NCBI RefSeq assembly: GCF_900104965.1
Contig: NZ_LT629757.1
Span: forward strand, 3,038,001 to 3,102,000
Reading direction: 5' to 3'
Origin: Nocardioides scoriae
GTDB taxonomy: Bacteria; Actinomycetota; Actinomycetes; Propionibacteriales; Nocardioidaceae
DNA: 64,000 bases
In this document: positions 26,704 to 35,472 of the stretch, piece by piece
Numbering within the stretch: the stretch's first letter is position 1
Layout of the letters: each line of letters opens with the position of its first letter
The notes under the pieces: generated by a model
The model's database searches: none
Seen by the model: the letters and a program-made list of their open reading frames with translations, nothing else
What the model was told of the DNA's origin: nothing
Position numbers and translations under genes: made by a program

Positions 26704-27851
26704 CAGGACCTCAGGAAGCTCTCGCGCAGCTCGCGGACGTCGATGACGCCGGTGCGGGCGTCGACGTCGGGGGAGAGGTAGAACCGCTGCACCGCCACCA
26801 CCACCGCGGCGGCCAGGGTGTCGCGGAAGGCCGGGTCGTGCAGCGCGGCCGCGTCGTCGGGGTTGGTGAGGTAGCCCGCGTCGAGGCGCACCGCCGGCAT
26901 CCGGGTGCGGCGCAGCAGGTCCCAGGTCTTGGGGTGGCAGCGCAGGTCGACCAGGGGCGTGCGCGCCACGATCTCGCGCTGCACCAGCCCGGCGAGGCGC
27001 TCGCCGGAGGACGACCAGGTGGCGGGACTGGCGTCGCCGAAGAAGTACGCCGAGACGCCGCACGCCCCGGCGTTCTCGGAGGCGTCGAGGGCCAGCGAGA
27101 GGAACAGGTCGGCGCCGGCGCGGTTGGCGAAGGCCGCCCGCTCGGTCTCCTCCGCGGGCTGCTCGGCCCACCGCGGGGTGGCCAGGAACGCCTGGACGCC
27201 GATGGCGACCAAGCGGCCCTCGATGCGGGCGGCGACGTCGTGCAGCACCTCGTCGCTGGCCGAGAGGTGCTCGGGGCGCAGGCTGTCGCCGCGACCGACG
27301 TCGATGACCACGGTCTTGCCGCCCAGGTGGGGGCCGGACTCGCGGATCCACTCCTCGGCGCGCATCGCGTTGGGCGCGCCACCGCGCACCAGCGGACGCA
27401 GCCGCGCCAGCGCCTTGAGCGTGGCCGGGCCGCAGGTGCCGTCGGGCGGGATGCCGACGTTGCGCTGGAAGTCGCGCACGCCGCCCTCGGTGTCGGGCCC
27501 GAAGTAGCCGTCGAGCCGGCCCACGGTGAACCCGAGGTCGAGCAGCCGCTCCTGGAGGGCGTAGACGTCGTCGCCCGCCATCAGGCTGCCCGGCAGGTGG
27601 GTCAGGATCCGGTCGCCCATCCGCCAGCGGGCCTCGTCGAGGCGGCGGTAGGTCAGCGGGCCCACCACGCCGTCGACGCTCAGGCCGCGCTGCTGCTGGA
27701 AGGCACGCACGGCGAGCTCGACGCGCGCGTCGTACGACGACGGCCCGGCGACTCCGTCCTGGGGGCCGTCCAGGAGACCGATCCGCTGGAGCAGAGCGAT
27801 GATCTGGGCGACGGCAGGGCCGGTGTCACCGGGCCGGAAGGTCGCATCCAC
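26703..27851 (-). CDS. cwlM: CwlM-like amidase-fold peptidoglycan regulator (probable pseudo-enzyme)
   Basis: 382 residues with two peptidoglycan-binding repeats (about 5-72 and 88-150, ending in GVVGPLTYRRL and GTCGPATLKAL) and an Amidase_3 domain (178-360). Zinc ligands of the Amidase_3 family appear lost: the GHGG His is R187 (VVIDVGRGD), the SIHAN His is A254 (LSLALDAS) and the late Glu is D324 (RLDAGYLTN). No signal peptide is visible. This fits mycobacterial CwlM, a cytoplasmic activator of MurA located next to trxB-trxC. TAGGCT 6 nt before the GTG suggests a leaderless transcript. Confidence 0.88.
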   Translation of the reverse strand: MDATFRPGDTGPAVAQIIALLQRIGLLDGPQDGVAGPSSYDARVELAVRAFQQQRGLSVDGVVGPLTYRRLDEARWRMGDRILTHLPGSLMAGDDVYALQERLLDLGFTVGRLDGYFGPDTEGGVRDFQRNVGIPPDGTCGPATLKALARLRPLVRGGAPNAMRAEEWIRESGPHLGGKTVVIDVGRGDSLRPEHLSASDEVLHDVAARIEGRLVAIGVQAFLATPRWAEQPAEETERAAFANRAGADLFLSLALDASENAGACGVSAYFFGDASPATWSSSGERLAGLVQREIVARTPLVDLRCHPKTWDLLRRTRMPAVRLDAGYLTNPDDAAALHDPAFRDTLAAAVVVAVQRFYLSPDVDARTGVIDVRELRESFLRS

Positions 27852-27898
27852 GACGCGAGCCTAGTGGCTGGGGCGCCGTGGGGGCGGGAGCCGGGGGC

Positions 27899-28225
27899 TC
27901 AGCCGATGTAGTCGGCGAGCTCCTTGAGCAGCACCGACTTGGGGCGGGCGCCGACGATCTGCTTCACGACCTCGCCGCCCTGGTAGACGTTGAGGGTCGG
28001 GATGCCGCTGACCCGCGCGTTGGAGGCGGTGACGGGGTTCTCGTCGACGTTGAGCTTGACGAAGGTCAGCTTCTCGCCGTGCTCGGAGTTGAGCTCGTCG
28101 AGGATCGGCCCGACCTGGCGGCACGGACCGCACCACTCGGCCCAGAAGTCGACCAGGACCGGCTTGTCGGACTTCAGCACCTCGGTCTCGAAGTTGTCGT
28201 CGGTGACGGCCTGCAGGTTCGACAT
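27899..28225 (-). CDS. trxA: Thioredoxin
   Basis: 108 residues from the ATG at 28225, preceded by GGAG at 6-nt spacing. The upstream ATG at 28237 has no ribosome site. The active site is WAEWCGPC (C32, C35), and the cis-Pro loop is GIPTLNVYQGG. It reduces protein disulfides using electrons from the adjacent trxB product. There are 106 bp between the genes. Confidence 0.97.
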   Translation of the reverse strand: MSNLQAVTDDNFETEVLKSDKPVLVDFWAEWCGPCRQVGPILDELNSEHGEKLTFVKLNVDENPVTASNARVSGIPTLNVYQGGEVVKQIVGARPKSVLLKELADYIG

Positions 28226-28331
28226 GTGTTGCTCCATTCATCGAGAAGACTCGTGGTCGTGCGGGATGTGTCTGGTGTGAACAGCCCGCGGGGGTGGATT
28301 GTTCCAGGGGTGGGTCGTCGTGCGGGCTGGC

Positions 28332-29330
28332 TCAGGCGCCGGCGCCGACGGTGGCCGCACCAGCCGGGGTGATCTTGGCGAAGTCGAGGTCGGCCAGGAA
28401 TCGCTCGGTGTCGAGGGCCGCGGCGCAACCGCTGCCAGCCGCCGTGATGGCCTGGCGGTAGGTGTGGTCGACCAGGTCGCCGCACGCGAAGACGCCGGAG
28501 ACGTTGGTGCGGGTCGAGCCCGACTCGGTGAGCACGTAGCCCTCGTCGTCGAGGCGGACCTGGCCGTGGAGCAGCTCCGAGCGGGGGTCGTGGCCGATGG
28601 CCACGAACAGGCCGGTGGCGTCGAGCTCGCGCTCCTCGCCGGTGCGGGTGTCGCGCAGCGTGACGCCGGTGAGCTTGTCGTCGCCGTGGATGGCGGCGAC
28701 CTCGGAGTTCCAGGCGAACTCGATCTTGGGGTCGGCCTGGGCGCGCTCCTGCATGATCTTGGAGGCGCGCAGCTCGTCGCGGCGGTGGATCAGGGTGACC
28801 TTGGAGCCGAAGCGCGACAGGAAGGTGGCCTCCTCGATCGCGGAGTCGCCACCGCCGACCACGGCGATGTGCTGCTCGCGGAAGAAGAAGCCATCGCAGG
28901 TCGCGCACCAGCTGACGCCGTGGCCGGAGAGGCGGTCCTCGTCGGGCAGGCCGAGCTTGCGGTAGCCCGAGCCGGTCGCCAGGATCACCGCGCGGGCGCG
29001 GAAGCTGCCGTCGGCGGTGGTGACGACCTTGGTCTCGCCGGTCAGGTCGAGCTCGACGACGTCGTCGGCCACCAGCTCCGCACCGAAGCGCTCGGCCTGG
29101 GCGCGCATCTCGTCCATGAGGGCGGGGCCCTGGATGCCGTCGCGGAAGCCGGGGAAGTTCTCGACCTCGGTGGTGTTCATCAGCGCGCCACCGGCGGTCA
29201 CCGACCCCTCGAAGACCAGGGGCGCGAGGTCGGCGCGGGCGGCGTACACCGCGGCGGTGTAGCCCGCAGGGCCGGACCCCACGATGATCACGTCGCGGAT
29301 CTCGGTGCGGGTGTCGGGGGTGGCGCTCAC
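28332..29330 (-). CDS. trxB: Thioredoxin reductase (NADPH)
   Basis: 332 residues from a GTG at 29330. FAD site [10 protein letters not shown] (18-27), redox pair WCATC (C142, C145), NADPH site [10 protein letters not shown] (159-168), and the C-terminal FAD motif [10 protein letters not shown]. It reduces TrxA with NADPH. The last ~15 residues are an Ala/Gly tail. It is placed between the sigM group and trxA, as in mycobacteria. Confidence 0.97.
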   Translation of the reverse strand: MSATPDTRTEIRDVIIVGSGPAGYTAAVYAARADLAPLVFEGSVTAGGALMNTTEVENFPGFRDGIQGPALMDEMRAQAERFGAELVADDVVELDLTGETKVVTTADGSFRARAVILATGSGYRKLGLPDEDRLSGHGVSWCATCDGFFFREQHIAVVGGGDSAIEEATFLSRFGSKVTLIHRRDELRASKIMQERAQADPKIEFAWNSEVAAIHGDDKLTGVTLRDTRTGEERELDATGLFVAIGHDPRSELLHGQVRLDDEGYVLTESGSTRTNVSGVFACGDLVDHTYRQAITAAGSGCAAALDTERFLADLDFAKITPAGAATVGAGA

Positions 29331-29419
29331 TGCTGGTGTCCAATCGTCGGTGGTGCGGATCGTAGGGCCCAACGCTGCGGTCCGGGCGGATGTTCCGGGG
29401 GAGGCTCGGTCCCCGGACC

Positions 29420-30232
29420 TCAGCCCAGCGCGACCAGGCTGGTGAGGTCGTCGCCCGGCAGGTCGGGCGAGGCGGTGGCGTCGACCGACATCGAGACCAG
29501 GTCGGCGCGACCGGACTGGACCGTGAGGAACGCCGTGTCGGAGGCGTCGCGACCGGTGGCGATGCGGACCAGGGTGCCGCGGGGGGCGAGCGTGGTGGCG
29601 TCGACGGCGTACCACCGGCCGTCGATCGCGGCCTCGACCACGGCGTGGAAGTCCATGGGATCCAGGCCGGGGGCGTAGACGCTGACCAGGCGCGCGGGCA
29701 CGTTGCGGGCCCGCAGCATCGCGATCACGAGGTGCGCGAAGTCGCGGCACACGCCCTGGCGGGCCAGGAAGGTCTGGGTGGCGCCGTCGGTGGGGCGGCT
29801 GGACCCGCTGACGTAGTAGAGCTGGGTGCCGACCCACGAGCTGACGGCGTCGAGCAGCTCCTTGCCCTCGAGGTCGCGGAACTCCGCCCACGCGGTGGGG
29901 CCGAGCTCGTCGGACTCGGCGTAGCGGCTGGGACGGCGGTAGACGATGTCGTCGACGGGGTCGACCTCCGCGGGCGCGGCGCTGCTGGTGACGGTGGCGC
30001 GGTAGTCGAGCCGCAGCCGACCGACCGGGGCGGTGCAGACGTGCAGCCGGCCGCCGTCGGCGACCGCCACCTCGCGCACCGCGACGGGGCTGCCGTCGAC
30101 GGTGAGCGAGAGCTGCTCGTCGCTGCGGCCGGCCCCGTCGGCGACCGCGACGGACCAGACGAGCTCGGCCTCCTCGCGGATGTCCATCTCGACGGAGGAT
30201 CGGACGGCGCGGGTCCGCGCGGGGCTGCTCAT
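29420..30232 (-). CDS. Transglutaminase-like protein
   Basis: 270 residues. A beta-rich N-terminal part (1-105) precedes a transglutaminase core with the papain-like triad: C162 in [12 protein letters not shown]196 in [10 protein letters not shown] and D211 in WYAVDATTL. No signal peptide or TM helix. Members act as proteases, amidases or crosslinkers; the substrate is unknown. It begins 11 bp after the predicted anti-sigma gene, so it probably belongs to the sigM transcription unit. A second in-frame ATG at 30241 would add three residues. Confidence 0.88.
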   Translation of the reverse strand: MSSPARTRAVRSSVEMDIREEAELVWSVAVADGAGRSDEQLSLTVDGSPVAVREVAVADGGRLHVCTAPVGRLRLDYRATVTSSAAPAEVDPVDDIVYRRPSRYAESDELGPTAWAEFRDLEGKELLDAVSSWVGTQLYYVSGSSRPTDGATQTFLARQGVCRDFAHLVIAMLRARNVPARLVSVYAPGLDPMDFHAVVEAAIDGRWYAVDATTLAPRGTLVRIATGRDASDTAFLTVQSGRADLVSMSVDATASPDLPGDDLTSLVALG

Positions 30233-30243
30233 GGGCCCCATTC

Positions 30244-31020
30244 TCACGGTCGGGGAGCCGCGGCGCGAAATCGCGTGCCGGCCAGCACCCGGTCGCCCTC
30301 GCAGGACCACACCTGGGCCGCCGTGGTGCCGTCGGGCAGGGTGCGCACCAGCAGCACCGCGGGGGTGCCGTCGAGGGTGACGGCCCGGGCGCGGCCCGGC
30401 CGGTCGGGCGCGGCGCAGCCGGTCTGGTCGAGGCCGGTGTCGGGACCGGCGCCGCGCAGCGTGGAGCGGTCGGCGTCGACGAGGCGGCGCACGTCGCGCC
30501 GCAGCGTGTCCGCGCCGAGGTCGGGCACGCCGCCGCGTGCCGCCTCGGGCTGCTCGCTGCTGCCCCCGGTGCTCCCGCCGTCGGACCCTGCCTCGGACCC
30601 GGCGTCGGACCGGCTCGAGCCGCTGCTGTCGGCGCTGCTCTGCGAGGAGCCGCCGGCACCGCCGAGCGGGTCGCCCCGGCCGAGGACCAGGGCGCCGCCG
30701 CCCACGAGGACCACCACGGCCGCCGCGGCCGCGAGCAGCCCGGCGCGTCGCCGGGGCCGCCGGCCCTGGAGCGGGGTGACGGTGGCGTCGGCACCGGAGC
30801 TGGCCGGGGTGCCGCTCGCGGCGGGGCCCGCGTCCAGTGCCGCGTCCAGTGCGGGGTCCAGTGCGGCGTCCAGGCGGGCGGCGACGTCGGCGGGCACGGG
30901 ACCGGGGGCGTGCGCGCCGCCGGACCCCAGGTCGGCGAGCAGGTCGCGCACCCGTCGCTCGTCGGGGTCCGTCAGGTCCTCGGGGACCTCACCGGGGGTG
31001 CCGTCGTGGGGGCCGGTCAT
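30244..31020 (-). CDS. Predicted SigM anti-sigma factor (single-pass membrane protein)
   Basis: 258 residues. A cytoplasmic N-terminus (1-90) with [15 protein letters not shown] and [12 protein letters not shown] precedes one TM helix (about 92-113). The long Ser/Gly/Asp-rich external linker (115-160) leads to a small extracellular domain with two Cys ([15 protein letters not shown]). It starts at a GTGA-type overlap with the sigM stop. Position and topology match the anti-SigM proteins next to sigM in mycobacteria. No classical zinc HxxxCxxC motif is present, so the call rests on context. Confidence 0.68.
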   Translation of the reverse strand: MTGPHDGTPGEVPEDLTDPDERRVRDLLADLGSGGAHAPGPVPADVAARLDAALDPALDAALDAGPAASGTPASSGADATVTPLQGRRPRRRAGLLAAAAAVVVLVGGGALVLGRGDPLGGAGGSSQSSADSSGSSRSDAGSEAGSDGGSTGGSSEQPEAARGGVPDLGADTLRRDVRRLVDADRSTLRGAGPDTGLDQTGCAAPDRPGRARAVTLDGTPAVLLVRTLPDGTTAAQVWSCEGDRVLAGTRFRAAAPRP

Positions 31021-31688
31021 GGCTGCTCACCTCCTCGGGTCGCCTCGGGGTGGGACGCGCCGGAGGCGTCGGTGGTTCCCACCGGGCCCTCGGACGCGGG
31101 CTCGCGCCACACGTCGCGCAGCAGCTCGGCGAGCCGGGCCCGGCCGCGCGAGCAGCGGCTCTTGACGGTGCCGATTGGCACCTCGAGGATCTCGGCCGCC
31201 TCGGCCACGGGGAAGCCTTCCATGTCGACGAGCACCAGCGCGGCGCGCTGCTCGTGGGGCAGGGTGGACAGAGCGGCCAGGACGCGGTCGCGGCGCTCGT
31301 GGTCGACGGCCGCGGCGGCGGGGTCCTCCGGCGTCGCGCCGGTCGGCGAGAGCCGGGCGCGGTGCTCGACGTCGTCGGGCAGCGGGTCGGCCCGGCGGAC
31401 CTGGGCGCGACGCATCCGGTCGAGGCAGGCGTTGACCACCACCCGGTGCAGCCACGTGGTCACGGCCGCGTCGCCCCGGAAGCCCGCGGCGCGGCGGTGG
31501 GCGTTGACCAGCGCCTCCTGCAGGGCGTCGGCCGCCTCCTCGCGGTCGCCGGTGGTGCGCAGCGCCACGGCCCAGAGCCGGTCGCGGTGCCGGGTGACGA
31601 GCACCCCGAAGGCCCCGCCGTCACCGGCGACGTGGGCCCGGAGCAGCTCGTGGTCGGTGCGGTCGTCCTCGAGGGCGGGCGGCGTCAC
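31017..31688 (-). CDS. sigM: ECF RNA polymerase sigma factor SigM
   Basis: 223 residues from the GTG at 31688. Region 2: LWAVALRTTGDREEAADALQ, then WLHRVVVNACLDRMRR. Region 4: LPHEQRAALVLVDMEGFPVA, then EILEVPIGTVKSRCSRGRARL. A 30-residue Ser/Thr/Gly tail follows. It sits between the MurJ/pseudokinase genes and trxB/trxA, the mycobacterial sigM position. It is probably held by the membrane protein encoded directly downstream (stop-start overlap) and released on oxidative or envelope stress. Confidence 0.92.
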   Translation of the reverse strand: MTPPALEDDRTDHELLRAHVAGDGGAFGVLVTRHRDRLWAVALRTTGDREEAADALQEALVNAHRRAAGFRGDAAVTTWLHRVVVNACLDRMRRAQVRRADPLPDDVEHRARLSPTGATPEDPAAAAVDHERRDRVLAALSTLPHEQRAALVLVDMEGFPVAEAAEILEVPIGTVKSRCSRGRARLAELLRDVWREPASEGPVGTTDASGASHPEATRGGEQP

Positions 31689-33709
31689 GACCGGGCCGTG
31701 ATCTCGGCGATCTCCCCCCGGTAGCCGCCGGAGGTCGGCGGCAGCTGGGTCAGCCACACCAGGACGTAGCGGGTGGTCGGCTTGGGGTCGAGCTCGACGG
31801 TGGTGCGTGCCGGGGCGTCGGCCTGCTCCCCGACCTGGTCGAGCTGGGAGACGTCGGTGGGCATCTCGGTGACGCCGGCGGGGGCGGCGTACACCTCGTA
31901 GCTGGTGGGGCTGGTCGCGAACCGGACCGTGACCGAGCCGACCTCGCGGTCGCGGCCGAGGTCGAGCATCAGGCCCACGCCGTCCTTGAGCCCGCCCAGG
32001 TCGGGGCGGTTGCGGTAGGTCAGCGTCGTCCACGCCGTCGCGGGGTCGCCGTCGATGGCGTTGGGCGCCTCCTCGGGGTTCTCCTCGGCCGGGTCGCCCT
32101 CGGGGTCGAAGTCGCTGACGCCGGCCGGCTTCAGCACCTGGCTGGCCGCGGCGCTGCTCGGGGAGTCGGTGGGGTCGGGGGAGCCGCCGAGCAGGGCGCC
32201 GTCCTGGCGGCCCAGCGAGAACGCCACGGCCGTCGCGACCGCGAGGGCGATCACCACCGCGATCACCACCGCGGTGCGGAGCCAGCCGCGCCCCTCCGTG
32301 CCGGCGGGTGCACCACGACCGGCGTCGCCGTCGTCGGTGAACAGCCAGTGCTCGGGGCTCTCGGGTCCGCGGGTGTCGCCGGACCGGTCGCCGCCCTGGG
32401 TGGGCGGCCCACCCTGGCTCGCGGTGGGGCCGTGGCCCTGGGTGTCGTCGGACCAGGCCTGCGTCCGGCTGGCGGCCCCGGCCGGCACCCGGCGCTCCGT
32501 CGTGGCGAAGAGCGGTCGCTCCGGGGAGTCCTCGAACGGCGGGGGCGGCGGCAGCGGGTCGGGGGCGGCCAGGGGCGAGAGCGAGTCGGGGGCCTCGTAG
32601 GGCTCGCGGTGCAGCGCGGTCTGCTCCATGGCGGGCCCGATGGTGGGGCTGCCGGTGGGGCTGCCGGTGGGGCTGCCGGTGGGGCTGCCGGTCGCGTCGA
32701 CGCGGGTGGTGGGGGCATCGAGGCCTGCCGCGGCCGCGTGGCCCACGGCCGGGAACGGCGTGGCGGCCTGGGTCGCCTCCGGGTCCCAGGCGGGGTCCGC
32801 CGGGGGGGTGGTCTCGCGGTCGACCCCGGGCTCGGCGCGCGGGTCGGCCGCGACCAGGGTGGGCTCGTCGTCGCTCGCCGGCTCGTGGTGCATCGAGGCC
32901 AGCGTCAGGGGGGCCCCGGCGCCGGAGTCGCCGGTGAAGTCGGCCAGCGCGGCGGCGATCTCCTGGGCGGTCTCGATCGGCATCGCGTGCTGCGCGGCCT
33001 CCTGGTGGAGCACCCGGTCGCAGATGGTGTCCAGCACGCGCGGCACCCCGGCCCGGACCTGACGGGGGCGCAGCGGCCGGCGGCCCTCGCGGGGGGCCGG
33101 GGGGACGGAGGACTCGGCGATGCCGGGCCAGCGGCCGGTGAGCGCGGCGTACAGGATGCCGGCGAGGTTGATGACGTCGGCCTCGCGCGCGTCGGTCTCG
33201 CCGTACGACGGGTCGGGGGACGGCGGGTGGTGCAGGCTGGCGTCGACGACGTAGCCGATCAGCTTGACCGCGCCCGCGTGGGTGACCAGCACCGACTCGG
33301 GGTTGAGCCGCCCGTGGGCCACGCCCTGGCTGTGGCCGTGGGCGATCGCCTCGGCCACCTCCCGGGTCAGCCAGGCGGCGCGCGAGGGCGCCAGCGTGCC
33401 GCGCTCGAGCATCAGGTCGAGGGAGAGGCCCTCGCCCCACTCGTTGACGACCCAGGCCACCCCGTCGGCGTCGTCGGCGTCGAGGACGCGGAGCAGGTGG
33501 GTGTCGTTGACGGTGGCCGACAGCCGTGCCGCCTCCATCAGGGCGGGGGCGCGCGGGTCGTCGCTGGGGAGGGCGTGGATGGCCACGCTGCGGGCCAGGA
33601 CGGTGTCGGTGGCACGCCAGAAGCGGGCCCCGTCGTCCTCGGTGAGGAGGTCCTCGAGCCGGTAGCGGCCGGCGAGCAGGGTCCCGGGACCGATGGCTCC
33701 GCTCGTCAC
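31685..33709 (-). CDS. Membrane pseudokinase with discoidin-like extracellular domain (MurJ partner)
   Basis: 674 residues from the GTG at 33709, preceded by GGAGGAGAT. The kinase fold (about 15-270) lacks catalytic residues: VAIK is VAIH (H45), HRDLKPEN is HGRLNPES (R134, N136, S139) and DFG is IGY (151-153). A Pro/Ser/Thr/Asp-rich stretch follows, with a 12-bp repeat (SPTG x4, encoded near 32644-32691). Then comes one TM helix (about 475-500) and a C-terminal domain with AIDGDPATAWTT, typical of F5/8-type C (discoidin) folds. In mycobacteria this module is fused to MurJ (MviN) and binds FhaA when phosphorylated. Here it is a separate gene 43 bp after murJ. Confidence 0.85.
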   Translation of the reverse strand: MTSGAIGPGTLLAGRYRLEDLLTEDDGARFWRATDTVLARSVAIHALPSDDPRAPALMEAARLSATVNDTHLLRVLDADDADGVAWVVNEWGEGLSLDLMLERGTLAPSRAAWLTREVAEAIAHGHSQGVAHGRLNPESVLVTHAGAVKLIGYVVDASLHHPPSPDPSYGETDAREADVINLAGILYAALTGRWPGIAESSVPPAPREGRRPLRPRQVRAGVPRVLDTICDRVLHQEAAQHAMPIETAQEIAAALADFTGDSGAGAPLTLASMHHEPASDDEPTLVAADPRAEPGVDRETTPPADPAWDPEATQAATPFPAVGHAAAAGLDAPTTRVDATGSPTGSPTGSPTGSPTIGPAMEQTALHREPYEAPDSLSPLAAPDPLPPPPPFEDSPERPLFATTERRVPAGAASRTQAWSDDTQGHGPTASQGGPPTQGGDRSGDTRGPESPEHWLFTDDGDAGRGAPAGTEGRGWLRTAVVIAVVIALAVATAVAFSLGRQDGALLGGSPDPTDSPSSAAASQVLKPAGVSDFDPEGDPAEENPEEAPNAIDGDPATAWTTLTYRNRPDLGGLKDGVGLMLDLGRDREVGSVTVRFATSPTSYEVYAAPAGVTEMPTDVSQLDQVGEQADAPARTTVELDPKPTTRYVLVWLTQLPPTSGGYRGEIAEITARS

Positions 33710-33752
33710 GATCTCCTCCTCCGCGTCGGGGCCCATCGTAGGGCCCGGTGGG

Positions 33753-35465
33753 TCAGCCCGAGGCCGGTCCGGCGGGCGTCCGGCCGCCCCTGCCGGGACG
33801 GAGACGGCGCAGCACCAGGGACATGACGTCGTTCACCTCGGTGATCCGCAGCACCCGCGCGAGACCGACGTACGCCGCGAGGAAGCACAGCCCCACCGCC
33901 CCCAGCTCCAGGACCGCGCGGACCAGCCCGCGACCGGGCAGCACGAGGTCGAGCACCGCTCCCGCCGCCTCGCGGACGCCGACCGCGACGAGCGCCGCCA
34001 GGCCCGCGGCGATCGCCAGCCGGACCAGGAAGCGCAGCAGCAGCCGGCTCGACAGGCCGCCGACCCGGCGCACCAGCAGGGTGTAGGACACCGCCGCCCC
34101 GACGCCGTAGGAGCAGGCGTAGGCGATCACCAGCCGCGGGGCCACCTGGCTGGGGTCCACGCCGCGGGTCAGCAGCAGGGCGGCCACGATGTTGGTGGCG
34201 GCGACGGCGCACTGGACGAAGAACACCAGCCGGGTCTGCTCCAGGGCGTAGAAGCCCCGGAGCACCAGGTAGTGGGCGGTGAACAGCACCAGGCCGAACC
34301 CGAACAGGGTCAGCGTCGGCGCGAAGTTGCCGTAGTCGGAGGCCGCGGCGCCGTAGCCCCAGATCACCTGGGCCAGGTCGAGGGCCATCACGGCGAACAG
34401 CACGGCCACCGGCACCACCAGGGCGTACGCCGAGCGCAGCGTCGAGGCGACCGTGCGGCCGATCGAGGTGAGCTCGCCGTCGGCGGCGTACCTCGACAGC
34501 AGCGGGAGCATCGCGGTCGCCAGCGAGACGGTGATGATCGAGTGCGGCACGATCGTGAGCAGGTAGGAGTTGGAGTAGACGGTGTAGCCGGTGCCCTCGA
34601 CGCCGCCGGTCGCGCTCTCCCCGACGGTGCCGCCGCTCGCGAGCTTGACCACGACCGTGTAGGCGACCTGGTTGACCACCACGAACAGCACCGTCCACAC
34701 CCCCAGCCGCAGGGTGTGGCCCAGGCCGGCGCCGCGGAAGTCGAAGCGGGGCCGGTAGCGCACGCCGGCCGCGCGCAGGTACGGCACCAGCACCAGCAGC
34801 TGGACCACGATGCCGAGGGTGGAGCCGAGGCCGAGCAGCGCCTCCTGGCCCGGCGTGAAGCCGCCCTGCTTCTCCGCGCCGCTCGCCGCGCCGAAGACGA
34901 GCAGGTAGGCCACCAGCACGCCGACGGCGATGACGTTGTTGGCGATCGGGGCCCACATCATGGGGCCGAACCGGCCGCGCGAGTTGAGCACCTGCCCGAC
35001 CAGCACGAACATGCCGTAGAAGAACACCTGCGGCAGGCAGAACCGGGCGAAGGCGACCACCGAGTCGAGCTGGGCCCGCCGGTCGGGGCCGTAGTAGGCG
35101 GGGTCGAGGAACAGCCGCATCAGCAGCGGCGCCGCGACGACGAGCAGCACCGTGACCACGCCGAGGAACAGGATCGCCAGCGTCACGATGCGGTTGAGGT
35201 AGGCCTCACCGCCGTCGGCGTCGTTCTTCATCGAGCGCACCAGCTGCGGCACCAGCACGGCGTTGACGACGCCGCCGGCGAGCAGCACGTAGAGCATGTT
35301 GGGCACCGTGTTGGCGATGGTGAACACGTCGGCGTGCAGGCCGATGCCCAGGGCCGCGGCCAGCAGGATGCCGCGGACGAAGCCGCTGAGCCGGGAAAAG
35401 ATCGTGCCGGCGGCCATCACCGCGCTCGACGACAGCAGCGACCGCGACCGGTCGGAGGCGCTCAT
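33753..35465 (-). CDS. murJ: Lipid II flippase MurJ (MviN)
   Basis: 570 residues, about 14 TM helices. Landmarks: AAGTIFSRLSGFVRGILLAAALG at the N-terminus, ANTVPNMLYVLLAGGVVNAVLVP, and FARFCLPQVFFYGMFVLVGQVLNSR. It belongs to the MOP superfamily and exports lipid II. It ends shortly after TM14 (EVNDVMSLVLRRLRPGR), without the C-terminal pseudokinase present in mycobacterial MviN. It begins 7 bp after DUF6049 and is followed by the free-standing pseudokinase. Confidence 0.95.
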   Translation of the reverse strand: MSASDRSRSLLSSSAVMAAGTIFSRLSGFVRGILLAAALGIGLHADVFTIANTVPNMLYVLLAGGVVNAVLVPQLVRSMKNDADGGEAYLNRIVTLAILFLGVVTVLLVVAAPLLMRLFLDPAYYGPDRRAQLDSVVAFARFCLPQVFFYGMFVLVGQVLNSRGRFGPMMWAPIANNVIAVGVLVAYLLVFGAASGAEKQGGFTPGQEALLGLGSTLGIVVQLLVLVPYLRAAGVRYRPRFDFRGAGLGHTLRLGVWTVLFVVVNQVAYTVVVKLASGGTVGESATGGVEGTGYTVYSNSYLLTIVPHSIITVSLATAMLPLLSRYAADGELTSIGRTVASTLRSAYALVVPVAVLFAVMALDLAQVIWGYGAAASDYGNFAPTLTLFGFGLVLFTAHYLVLRGFYALEQTRLVFFVQCAVAATNIVAALLLTRGVDPSQVAPRLVIAYACSYGVGAAVSYTLLVRRVGGLSSRLLLRFLVRLAIAAGLAALVAVGVREAAGAVLDLVLPGRGLVRAVLELGAVGLCFLAAYVGLARVLRITEVNDVMSLVLRRLRPGRGGRTPAGPASG

Positions 35466-35472
35466 CGGGGCC

